DNA of 64,000 nt from Tupaia tana (taxonomy: Eukaryota > Chordata > Mammalia > Scandentia > Tupaiidae). Below the pieces are notes generated by a model, which was not told the DNA's origin, did not search any database, and saw nothing but the letters and a program-made list of their open reading frames with translations. The translations under genes were made by a program, and so were the position numbers. The DNA lies in contig JAKSZU010000013.1 of NCBI GenBank assembly GCA_026018925.1, positions 2,046,001 through 2,110,000 of the forward strand, read 5' to 3'. This document shows, piece by piece, positions 56,558-64,000 of this stretch (position 1 is the first letter of the stretch; each line of letters opens with the position of its first letter).

Positions 56558-57377
56558 CCAGGCCTTGAGGCCAGAGCTGCTCAGGGTGGGGAAGTTCAAG
56601 TGCAGGTTCTGGAAGGGACCGTCAAGCCCATAAGAGAAGGACGCCATGGCCTGCAGGTGGGGGCCATCGGGGTCCATTTCCACAATCTGAACACAAAGCC
56701 TGTGGCTGAGCTGGGATGTCTCTGACTCTCTTCCCCTTCTGTTTGGGTCTGGAAGGGCCCAGAACGGAATCCTGGTCCTGCTTGGAACTCTGCAGGGCCA
56801 CTTTTCTTTGTCTTCCTGGGCTTTAATCAGAAAGCAGCAGTCTCCCCACCCCCTACCCCGCAGCCCCCTAGAAAGCGCAAGGACAGAAACCCACAGTTAG
56901 TTCTGAACTCAGCCTGGGCAGCAGACAGACTTTCTCATGAGGCAGAGCCCTCAGCCACACACACCGCACCCCTAGGCTGTCCTTTGCGGGCCGGAGCCAG
57001 TCTTTTGGAGCTGTCTGTCCAACCTGTGCTCTCGCTTTCTGGAGTCAACTCAGCTGCCCAGAGGCTGCCACCCAAGAACACAGGGGAAAATGCAAGAGGC
57101 CAGTGAGCACCCATGGTGGCTGCCTCCACACAAGCCTCCTGTTCCCGGCTTCCTGCTTGCCTCAGAGAGCTGGTCAAGACCGTCTCAAGGACCCCACAAT
57201 CGGCCCTGCAAGTCCCAGGAAACCAGACTAACCAGGACGGCTTTTGCCCTCAGGCCACTTCCGAAGTGAAGCCCAGTGAAGGGGCTCCACTCTTACTCCT
57301 GTGCCCTCCCCAACCCACTGCTACTGCCCTGTACTGCAGGCCCTCACAGCTCTCCTCTGGGAGGAAAGGATGTGCCA
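55641..57377. other. Intergenic sequence between CpG island and SINEs, no gene seen
   Basis: Mostly unique. It contains the compound (TG)n(AG)n microsatellite at 56,496-56,554. No gene or other repeat was recognised. Confidence 0.5.
56496..56554 (+). repeat. Compound (TG)n(AG)n microsatellite
   Basis: About 16 TG units pass directly into about 14 AG units. Confidence 0.92.
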
Positions 57378-57520
57378 CAGGTGGCCTGGTGGTGTGGCCC
57401 ACTGCAGTGCGTCCAGACCTGGTGGCTTGCTTTCTCACTTTCCCTCTCACTCTGTCTCTCTCTGGTCAAATTAAAATAAATAAATAAGTTAAATAAAATA
57501 AGTGTTTTAAAAATATAAAG
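57378..57520 (+). mobile_element. tRNA-derived SINE, family B, internally deleted
   Basis: Box B region is lost: GGCCTGGTGGTGTGGCCCAC goes almost directly to CCAGACCTGGTGGCTTGC, then the CT-rich body and TAAA-rich tail. Confidence 0.82.
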
Positions 57521-57529
57521 AAACTACCC

Positions 57530-57745
57530 TCCATGGCCTGCTCTGTAGCCTGGTGGTTAAGACAGACCACACCGGTTTCCAATCCTGCTGGGCTGGGTAT
57601 GGGTGCGTATGTGCCCCAAATCCTGGGGGAGACTGAGGGAGAGGACTGCAGCATGACGATGCTGTGGTGGGGGGGTGGGGGGGCTTTCCCCTATTCCTTC
57701 TCAGTCTCTCTCCGGCCAGAGCCATCTAGAAAACATTTAAAAAGC
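57530..57745 (+). mobile_element. tRNA-derived SINE, old family A copy
   Basis: GTAGCCTGGTGGTTAAGACA head, CGGTTTCCAATCC box B remnant and GGGTGCGTATGTGCCCCAAA are in family order. It is followed by a G-rich patch. Confidence 0.7.
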
Positions 57746-57814
57746 TACGAGAGCCAGTCTTACCTTGCCGGTCCCCCACCCCTCGCGAGTTCAGAAGCCG
57801 CTGCACCAAGGCCC

Positions 57815-58306
57815 AGTGTGTCATAAAATATTTTATTGGAAAAAAAGTCACCATCTTCGCAAGAGGAGGGTAAGGGCTCCGGCGACATCTGGGAGGGGTC
57901 GAGGGCCCGAGCCACCGGGTTGTCCCCAGCCACCATCTTCGGCTGTAGTGGCCTGTGCCCCATTGCGTCCGGACTCAGGAAAGCGGGTGTGTGCCTGGTG
58001 GCCCGGAGAGTCCAGCCGAGGCCGTGTGGGGTGCGGGCAAGGAACTGGGTGGGAGTGCGCGTGGAGCGCCTGGCGCCTTGGGGCTCCGTGGAGAGGCTTC
58101 CGCTGTACAGGACTCTCCTAGGTTAGAGCCCGGAGCACGCTGAGGCCTGGGTTTGGCTTCAGAGTCTGTGTCCTTCCTGGTTTGGCCCCAATTGTCCGCA
58201 TTCAAGGTAATAATAAAACATTTAGAAAGCAGACAGCGTGGATGCGGAAGGGCTGGTGAGCTGGTTCCCGCGGCGGCGCCAGGGGCCCGCCACACCCTTG
58301 GCAGGC
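57815..58306 (-). other. BARX1: BARX1 3' UTR (inferred extent)
   Basis: This is the sequence between the BARX1 stop and about 15-20 bases past the only AATAAA seen on the minus strand downstream of the stop. It is unique and moderately GC-rich, with no SINE inside it. SINEs begin only below about 57,745, which fits constraint on the UTR. The exact cleavage site is inferred, not seen. Confidence 0.65.
57832..57837 (-). terminator. BARX1: BARX1 poly(A) signal AATAAA
   Basis: TTTATT on the plus strand gives AATAAA on the minus strand about 470 bases after the BARX1 stop. It sits in an AT-rich patch within GC-rich sequence. It is the first canonical signal downstream of the stop. Confidence 0.8.
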
Positions 58307-58450
58307 TCAGTCCTCGCCGGGTACCTCCGCTGGCTTCTCTGCCTCCTTGGCACGCTCCTGCTCCGTGAGCTGCTCACTCGTGGGAATGGAGTTTTTCTTG
58401 GGCCGCCCCTTGGGCTTGGTGGGAGACTCCAGGCCGCCGCCTTGCAGCAC
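58307..58450 (-). CDS. BARX1: BARX1 coding exon 4 (terminal)
   Basis: 144 bases after the acceptor CCCCTGCAG encode residues 200-246 and a TGA stop at 58307-58309. The exon begins [10 protein letters not shown] and contains the basic KPKGRPKK segment and the acidic [15 protein letters not shown] stretch. It ends EVPGED. The mammalian proteins I recall end several residues later with a Ser/Arg-containing tail before the same final ED, so this looks like an in-frame deletion of about seven codons. Confidence 0.95.
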   Translation of the reverse strand: MLQGGGLESPTKPKGRPKKNSIPTSEQLTEQERAKEAEKPAEVPGED

Positions 58451-61173
58451 CTGCAGGGGGACGACCCGGCATGGAGGTGAGCCGGAGTGCAGATCCAGGA
58501 CCCCCGGGCGCTGCGCCCAGGTGGGACAGACGAAGCCATCGGAGGCTGCTCTGGGTCGCAGGGAAACTTGGCATTTGATCGCCTGGGGAGGGGCTGCCCC
58601 AAGGGGTTCAAGGCTGCCAGGTCAGAGGGTGAAGCTGGGGTCAGGAGGAAACGTTCGCTGAGCCAGGGTACCCAGCGGGAGGGAGAGGAAAAAGCAGGTC
58701 CTGGAGCTCACCCCGGTACCAGAGGTCTGGGGGGAATTCTCAGTAGGGTGAGGGGAGGGGAGTGGACGGGAGGGGGTATGGCCTTGGAAGCTGAGGCCAG
58801 AAGCCCGCAGGCACACTCACAATTTTCTTCCACTTCATCCTTCGATTTTGATACCACGTCTTCACCTGCAACTGGCTCAGACCCAAAGACTCGGCGAGGT
58901 CTATTCTGGAAAGAGTAGGACGTGTTCCCTCAGCAGGGCAGGGGACACCCTCCCACCACCTGTTGGCCCCAGCCTGGCCCTGAACTACCTGTCTGGCGTG
59001 GACAGATACTTCTGTTTCTCAAAGCGTTTCTCCAGGCCCATCAGCTGCAGCTCGGTGAACACGGTGCGGCTCCGGCGCCCCTTCTTGGCTTTGGTGCCGG
59101 GCTCCCCAGGGCCTGGCGCCTCCAGCTTCCCGCGGAGCTGTAGCTCCAGCGGCAGGTGCGGCGCTCCCGCCGCGCCAGGCAGCCCAGGCCCGGCCGCCAG
59201 CAGGGCCGAGCCCAGCCCAGAACAGCCAAGCGGCGCCAGAGGGAACTTGAACACCGCCGCCTGCTCAGCCTTCAGCACTGCTGCAGGGAGAGAGTGGAGA
59301 CGGGTGAGCTCCGCTAGGCTCGTACGCCTCGGGACAGACACCCCCTGTGCGGCGGGGTTCCTGTGCCAAAGTCGCCCAGGGCAAAACCTCCCCGCCTGGC
59401 CCCTGGCCCTGAGGGATGGATTCGCGCAGCCCGCTCAGGGTGCCCCTCCCTAACGCGGTTGTCCCCAGAGTCTGGGAGCGGGGACCTCGCCAACCCCGTG
59501 CTTTGTCCCTTCCCCAGGCCCAGCCGCCTCTGAGAGCCCAGGGTCCTCCACGAGGAAGTTCGCAGCTCCGAGACTCCCGTGGAAAGGGGAGACCAACGGG
59601 AATCGGCAGCGAGCTGCGAAGATGCGCATTGCCGCGTTCAGGACAGAGCAGGCGTGGAGTGCACGGTCGCTCTTCTGTGCGTGGAGCGACAGCCACGCGG
59701 CAGTGCCGGGCAGCGCGGCGCAGGGGGCCCGTGTCATCTGGGTCAGGGCTGGGTGCTTCCCGGAAATTCCAAAGCAACCCGTGAACCTGGAAATTGTCGT
59801 TTCTGTTTTCTCTGTTCAGACTCTTTCCCGTGGAGATGTTTCCATTTTCTTTAGTTCTAAAATGATTTTTTGCCCGCTTCAAACGAATTATTAACGACAG
59901 AACGGATGCAGGTCCCAGGCAGCGAGGAGCGACGTCGCAATGAAACTTAAACGGGAAAACTGGCCCTGCTGTTCCCGCATACAAGCACTGGCTAAAGAAG
60001 GGGTTCGGGAAGGCGGATTTCGGACTTGGGGTCCCTCTTGGGGCACAGAGGCCTCTCTTCCCAGACAGACGCATCTACGGGGCAGGTCCCAGCCGCTCTA
60101 GAGGCCTAAGAGCCCAGCAAAAGTCAGTGTGCTGTGGGAGAAGAGATCCTTGGGGGAAAGACAGGGAGGTTAGAGCGACCATCGGCAGGGGCCGGCGAGG
60201 CTGACGCGGCGAGTGGAGAGAGGGATGAGGAAAGGCCCAAGGGGATGCATCAGTGGAGGGGCACCGCAGGGCAGGCTCCCCCAGAAGAGAAGGGGCAGAG
60301 GCAGAAAAGCTTTGCGCTGCTGGCTCCGGCTCCCCAAGGTCCAGTCGACCTGGAAGCGGAAGGGCCAGCCAGGCGCAGCTCACAATCAGGCCTCCTGCCA
60401 CCGAGCAAGGCCCGGGCAGGTCCGCGCTGCGGCCAAGGCCGCGTTTGTCTCCCACTGGAGGTGCCGGGCTCCGGGAGGATCGGGCCGACTTGGACCAGAG
60501 TGCCCACCCGGCCCCGGGAGACGTGGGCTTCTGGAGATCCTGGCTTCCCTGGCTTGGGCAGCCACGGCCACTCCCGGCCAGCGCTCCTCGGCGAAGCCCA
60601 GCTTGAGGCCTGAGGTCGCTTTGACCGGCGGCTGCCTGGTCCTGTGTCTGCGACAGGGATGCGCGCTCCGGGCCGGCCCGGCCTCCACGGGCGTTGGAGA
60701 CCGACGGGTGGCGGCGGCGGAGAGGGCGGGCGCCCTGCTTGGCCCCTCTGGCGGGCGCGAGGCCTGGTTTCTGCACAGCCGGGTGCCGAGCCCTCCGCTC
60801 CCTGGCTGGAGCGCTCCGATAAGTCCCCGGCCCGCGCCCACCGCGGCGTCCCCAGCCTGCGCCGGCCAGAGGGCAAGAAAGCGGCTCGGGGCCCCGCGTT
60901 GCGGCTCGCCCCCTGCTTCAGCCCCGGCCCCCGCCCCGCGGCCGCGCACGTACCCAGGTGGCTGTGGAAGGGCCGCGCCGCCAGCAGCGCCTGCACGCCG
61001 AACTTGAGCAGCTCGCCCGCGGCGGCGGCGGCGGCGGGCGCGGCGCCCTTGGCCCCGGGCGGCTCCGTGAGGATCTCCTCGATCATGAAGCTGCGGTAGC
61101 GGTGCGGCCGGTGGTCCGCGCAGCCCTCGGGCGGTCCGAAGCGCGCGGCGCCCGGCTCCCCCGACCTCTGCAT
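58307..61173 (-). CDS. BARX1: BARX1, BarH-like homeobox transcription factor (4 coding exons, joined)
   Basis: Joined coding exons on the minus strand are 61173-60954, 59280-58989, 58905-58821 and 58450-58307, giving 246 residues. All introns are GT-AG and reading phase is kept across each junction. The homeodomain is at about residues 141-200, with the recognition helix [13 protein letters not shown]50 and N51 are present, and Y49 is typical of the Bar class. Residues 29-35 (FMIEEIL) fit the eh1 Groucho-binding pattern FxIxxIL. An alanine-rich stretch lies at about residues 44-52. A basic PKGRPKK segment at about 212-218 resembles an AT-hook. In vertebrates the protein is a nuclear DNA-binding factor of stomach mesenchyme, jaw and tooth mesenchyme and limb cartilage. 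Human BARX1 is 254 residues; the difference here is a shorter C-terminus and about one alanine fewer. The start ATG lies in a CpG island and the N-terminus matches the family. Identification is near certain. Confidence 0.98.
58821..58905 (-). CDS. BARX1: BARX1 coding exon 3
   Basis: 85 bases after the acceptor CTTTCCAG encode R171 to I199, which is most of homeodomain helix 2 and all of recognition helix 3. It ends in AAG AAA ATT before the donor GTGAGTG. The phase (2 in, 0 out) fits exons 2 and 4. Confidence 0.97.
58989..59280 (-). CDS. BARX1: BARX1 coding exon 2
   Basis: 292 bases follow an acceptor ending CCCTGCAG and encode residues 74-170 plus two bases of the codon for R171. The exon carries the hydrophobic, proline/glycine-rich linker and the N-terminal arm, helix 1 and start of helix 2 of the homeodomain ([13 protein letters not shown] and KYLSTPD visible). 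It ends at the donor GTAGTT. The homeodomain is therefore split between exons 2 and 3, as in known BARX1 genes. Confidence 0.97.
59760..59940. promoter_or_regulatory. AT-rich island in BARX1 intron 1 (candidate regulatory element)
   Basis: Within the GC-rich intron 1 there is a short AT-rich unique stretch with homeodomain-like ATTA cores (GAATTATTAACG near 59,884). It has no repeat signature. Its contrast with the surroundings suggests constraint. Confidence 0.4.
60954..61173 (-). CDS. BARX1: BARX1 coding exon 1
   Basis: 220 coding bases encode residues 1-73 plus the first base of codon 74. The exon starts at the ATG whose complement CAT is at 61171-61173 and ends after CTG-G, followed by the donor GTACGT. 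It contains the eh1-like FMIEEIL motif and the alanine-rich run. An open frame continues past the donor for hundreds of bases, but the match to BARX1 stops exactly at the donor. Confidence 0.97.
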
Positions 61174-61500
61174 GACTGCGCCCGCTGCTCCGCGGCGGCT
61201 CGGCTCGGCTCCGGCGGGGCCGCGCGGGGCTCTAGGCCGCCCCGCAGCTCCGGGCGGCGCGCGGGCGCCGGTTCATGCCCCCCCGCCGGCTGGGCGGAGG
61301 TGCAGGGCGCGGGCGGGGCGCGCGGGGCTCGGCCGGTCGGACCCGGGACTGCGCCCCCGCCCCGCGCCGCCGCGCCTCTAGCCCAGCCATCCCCGCGTCA
61401 CCGCCCCGCCCTGCCCGGCCCGCCCCGCCCCGCCCCGCGCGGCCGCCCCCCACCCGCCGGGCCCAGCCCGAGGGAGGGACCGATCCGGGAGGAAGGGAAG
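61174..61500 (-). promoter_or_regulatory. BARX1: BARX1 5' UTR and proximal promoter
   Basis: Extremely GC- and CpG-rich DNA lies immediately upstream of the BARX1 start codon. A run of GC boxes (repeated CCCCGCCC on the plus strand) lies at about 61,400-61,440, and I see no clear TATA box. This is the architecture of a CpG-island promoter of a developmental regulator. The transcription start site cannot be fixed from sequence alone. Confidence 0.7.
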
Positions 61501-61560
61501 GGGCCGCGCCAGAGGGGCTGGCCGACCCAGACCCGGGGAGCCTGAGCGAGACCCGGCGGA

Positions 61561-64000
61561 GCGCACGCCCCAGGACAGAGTCGGAGAGTCGGAGAGTCAC
61601 GACCCCCAGAGACAGGAGACAAGGGATCCGGAGAAAGGTGAGGGGGGCCACAGGGAGAACGAGGGCCACACAGGATTAGAGACGGCGATGTGAGGGTGGC
61701 CGGGACGACGCCCAGACGTGCGCGGAGAGGCCGAAAGAGGCGTGCGAGCCGGCGGGCCGGACGTGCTGGAGGGCACAGAGGCAGGCCAACCGAGGGACGC
61801 AGGAGACAGCACAGCGGGGAGGCCCAGCGCCAGGGCTGCGGGTACAGCCCCGAGAGGTCGGCAGGGCAGGGGCAAGGGTGACGGGGCAGCTTCCCGGCCA
61901 GGACAGGGGCGCGAGCCGCAGAGCCAAGCGGCACCTGTGCACCCCCTCCTCCCTCTCCTTGGCCACCCCGCCTCAGTTTACCGTGCGCGGCCTCATTGTC
62001 TACCTGAGAGGTGCCCTAAGAGGATAATGTTCTGCAGAGAATTGCTTGAAAATGCAAATTCGAGTGATACTTGGACACAGCCTCCTTGGCCACCCCAGGG
62101 CTAGGTTCCCTTGCAAAGTTAGAGGAAAAAACCGGCACAGCTGTTCTTCACAACGAAGAGACCGCTGTTGGGCGGAGCTGAGGCCACCGGGTGCGCGAAG
62201 AGATCCCCGCCGAGGGCCTGGCTCGCCTGGGAGCCTCCGAGTGCCCAGCACGATGGAGGAAGTGGGCACCATCTCTGTCCATCCTTAGGAGAGTGTGAGC
62301 CCGAGCCCTGCGGCCAGGCCAGCAGTCCCAAAGCCAAGCTCGCCCGGAGTTTCTTTCTCCCCCGCCCTTCCTCTCTCTGACTATCCGCTGCTACTTTCTG
62401 GGCCTTGGTCTCCTGATCACCAGAGATGCCCACTCCGGGCCCCAGGGAAGCTGTGAAGACTGAGTAGGGGAAGCTGCGCCCTCCGCCCTCCTGCCCTGCC
62501 GTTCTGCTTGGGGAAAGGAATGCAGTCCTCCAGGCAAGGAGGGTGGAGTGTCCCCAGGAGGCTGGGGCAGGGGCGCCTGTCCCACCCCACGCAGCCTTCA
62601 GGTCCAATCTCCTGGCCTCGTGTGCCACTGCCAGTCAGCACCTAGCCCTCAGCTGGTGTCCCGGGTCACTCCCGCCTGTGCGCTCCAGGTGGGCCTCAGT
62701 CTTCCCCTGTGAGAAATGGGCTCACCACACACATGGGCCTGTCCCTCCTCACATTCAAGCACCAGCTGCTGGCTGCAGGGATGCAAGGCTGGCCCTAGGC
62801 CCCTGGCACATGCCCAGACTCTGGGGGAACTAGGAGAGTGCTCTGGGTGTCTAGGAGCCAGGGTGGGGACAAAGAATGTCTTAGGAACCGCATGGCAGGA
62901 CACAGCCAGACCTAAGCCACTGCCTCTCCTCCCCAGTTGCTGTGTGACTTTCTGAACTTGGGTTTCTCTGCGGGAATGAGAGGAGGTGGCCTCAGTGACC
63001 ACCAGTTGCTTCAGACTCCCAGGGTAGGTCCTCCTGAGAGGCAAAATGGCTCTTGGGAAGGGGTGCTGTGGGAGCCAGGGAGCAGGCCTGTTGGTGGGGA
63101 CCGAGAGACAGCCTGGCAGCCGCCCAGCCTCCACTAGGCAGAGAGAAAGCCCAGGCTTTGCCGGGTGGGCAGCCCCTCGTGGGAGCAGGCCCAGAGACTC
63201 CCTCCCTCCATAGGTGCTGGGTGTGACCCAGTCCAGCCACCTCCTTTCTCAGGTGGGAACTGAGGCCCATCAACAGGGAGGGACCTGCCCAGAGACCACA
63301 GTGAGTAGGGGGTTCTTTTGACCCTCCATATTGGCCTCCTGCTTTGCCCCTGCCCCACAGGCCCAGGGCCTGCCTGCTGTCCTCCCAAGGGAACAACCTG
63401 CCGCCCAGGCCCAGCCTGGCCCTCCCCACCCATCCCCACTAATTCAAGGCCTGACGGATGACAGATGCCCAGATGTGAACTCCCTCTGCCCCATCCAGTC
63501 ACCAAGGTGGCCCTGAGGGTCTTGTGTCCCAGGTCAGAGCACAGGAGGGCAGGCCCGAGCTGCCGCACACCTGTTGTACCACCAGCCACCTCCCTGGCTA
63601 GCTCCGAGGTCAGGACAGTGAAGGGGCCATGTTTACCTGAGACCTCACCTGGAGATCTGGGGAACCAGACACCTAGCTCAGCCCAGCCCCACCCATTGCA
63701 CAGGCGTGCCCCCTGGATCCTGGGACGGCAGCCAGGGCTACCTCCTCCTGCCCCTCCCAGGTCTGCAGCAGGGCGCCCCCGACGTCTGCCCCAAGGGCCG
63801 GGAAATGCCCGGCAGGCTGAGAGCTGGGAGGCTTGCGTTGGCTCTGGCTGGACGGGCTCCAACACCGCAAAGCACTACCCTTGAGCGGCGCGGGGACACA
63901 GCTCCCCTGCCCTGCGAGCCTAAGTAAAGCCCAGTTAAACCCTTTTCAGGCGAAAAATGCACGGAAACGGCTGCGGGGCCTCCTCTTCTCAGGAACTGAA
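61561..64000. other. Sequence upstream of BARX1, no second gene seen
   Basis: CpG content declines away from the promoter. MIR remnants lie at about 62,930-63,020 and, antisense, at 63,235-63,330 (GAACTGAGGCCCATCAACAG). A small AT-rich island near 62,000-62,115 is a candidate element. Confidence 0.5.
62000..62115. promoter_or_regulatory. Candidate BARX1 upstream element with octamer motif
   Basis: An AT-rich unique island about 850 bases upstream of the BARX1 ATG contains a perfect POU octamer ATGCAAAT at 62,052-62,059. No repeat signature was seen. Confidence 0.4.

Larger units (their letters stand above)
60640..61560. promoter_or_regulatory. CpG island over BARX1 promoter and exon 1
   Basis: CG dinucleotides are dense and undepleted from within intron 1 through exon 1 to about 400 bases upstream of the ATG. 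Density falls on both sides. It was judged by eye; observed/expected CpG was not computed. Confidence 0.85.

Noticed and set aside
1..57800. A second protein-coding gene left of BARX1
   Set aside because: No exon-like conserved protein segment, splice pairing or recognised domain was found on either strand. The longest frames are repeat-borne and the remainder are short shadows.
60250..60953. Continuation of the BARX1 exon 1 frame past the splice donor
   Set aside because: Similarity to BARX1 stops at the GTACGT donor, and exon 2 joins in phase to give the known sequence.
60213..61007. 264-codon plus-strand frame antisense to BARX1
   Set aside because: It lies in CpG-rich intron 1 and exon 1 where stops are rare. 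The minus strand encodes the recognised BARX1 exon 1.

Overview
This is nuclear DNA of a placental mammal. The evidence is a four-exon homeobox gene with canonical introns and near-identity to mammalian BARX1, ancient mammal-wide repeats (MIR, L2, L1M, MaLR/MLT1 LTRs, a MER2-like DNA transposon), CpG islands, and more than thirty copies of a lineage-specific tRNA-derived SINE. I see no Alu, B1/B2, rabbit C, carnivore or bat VES elements, so primates, murine rodents, lagomorphs, carnivores and vespertilionid bats are unlikely. I could not place the SINE in a named order.

Layout. The only protein-coding gene I can support is BARX1, on the minus strand at 58,307-61,173 (coding part), with a CpG-island promoter to its right (60,640-61,560) and a poly(A) signal at 57,832-57,837. 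In human the gene lies at 9q22.32 between PHF2 and PTPDC1, with a long gene-poor stretch downstream of BARX1 (from memory). The 57 kb to the left here has the character of that stretch: GC-rich, gene-free, with a few AT-rich unique islands that look like conserved non-coding elements (near 3.3, 9.7, 13.1, 19.7-20.8, 33.4, 52.5 and 53.5 kb).

Two large tandem arrays dominate the desert. At 13.79-18.61 kb there is a 4.8-kb hexamer array based on CTCCTG, with CTCCTA and CTCATTC variants and recurrent composite segments. At 27.69-28.76 kb there is a 46-bp G-rich minisatellite of 23 copies. Both are open in all three forward frames over long distances, which produces very long but spurious ORFs (up to 1,700 codons).

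The SINEs cluster at 5, 22, 25.5-26.6, 30.5-31, 35.8-38.2, 40-43.5, 46.9-48.8, 52 and 57.5 kb. Several are nested, with target-site duplications readable by eye: two insertions into one site in an LTR (5 kb), SINE-in-SINE at 30.7 and 46.9 kb, a dimer sharing one duplication (37.6-38.2 kb), and three insertions at one target (47.25-47.9 kb). Some heads contain a perfect match to the CTCF core consensus, so these elements may carry insulator-type sites into the BARX1 domain.

I found no bacterial-type operon, CRISPR array, tRNA or rRNA gene, and no clear new protein system. The most interesting material is the two arrays, the nested SINE history, the possible SINE-borne CTCF motifs, the candidate enhancers and the shortened BARX1 C-terminus.
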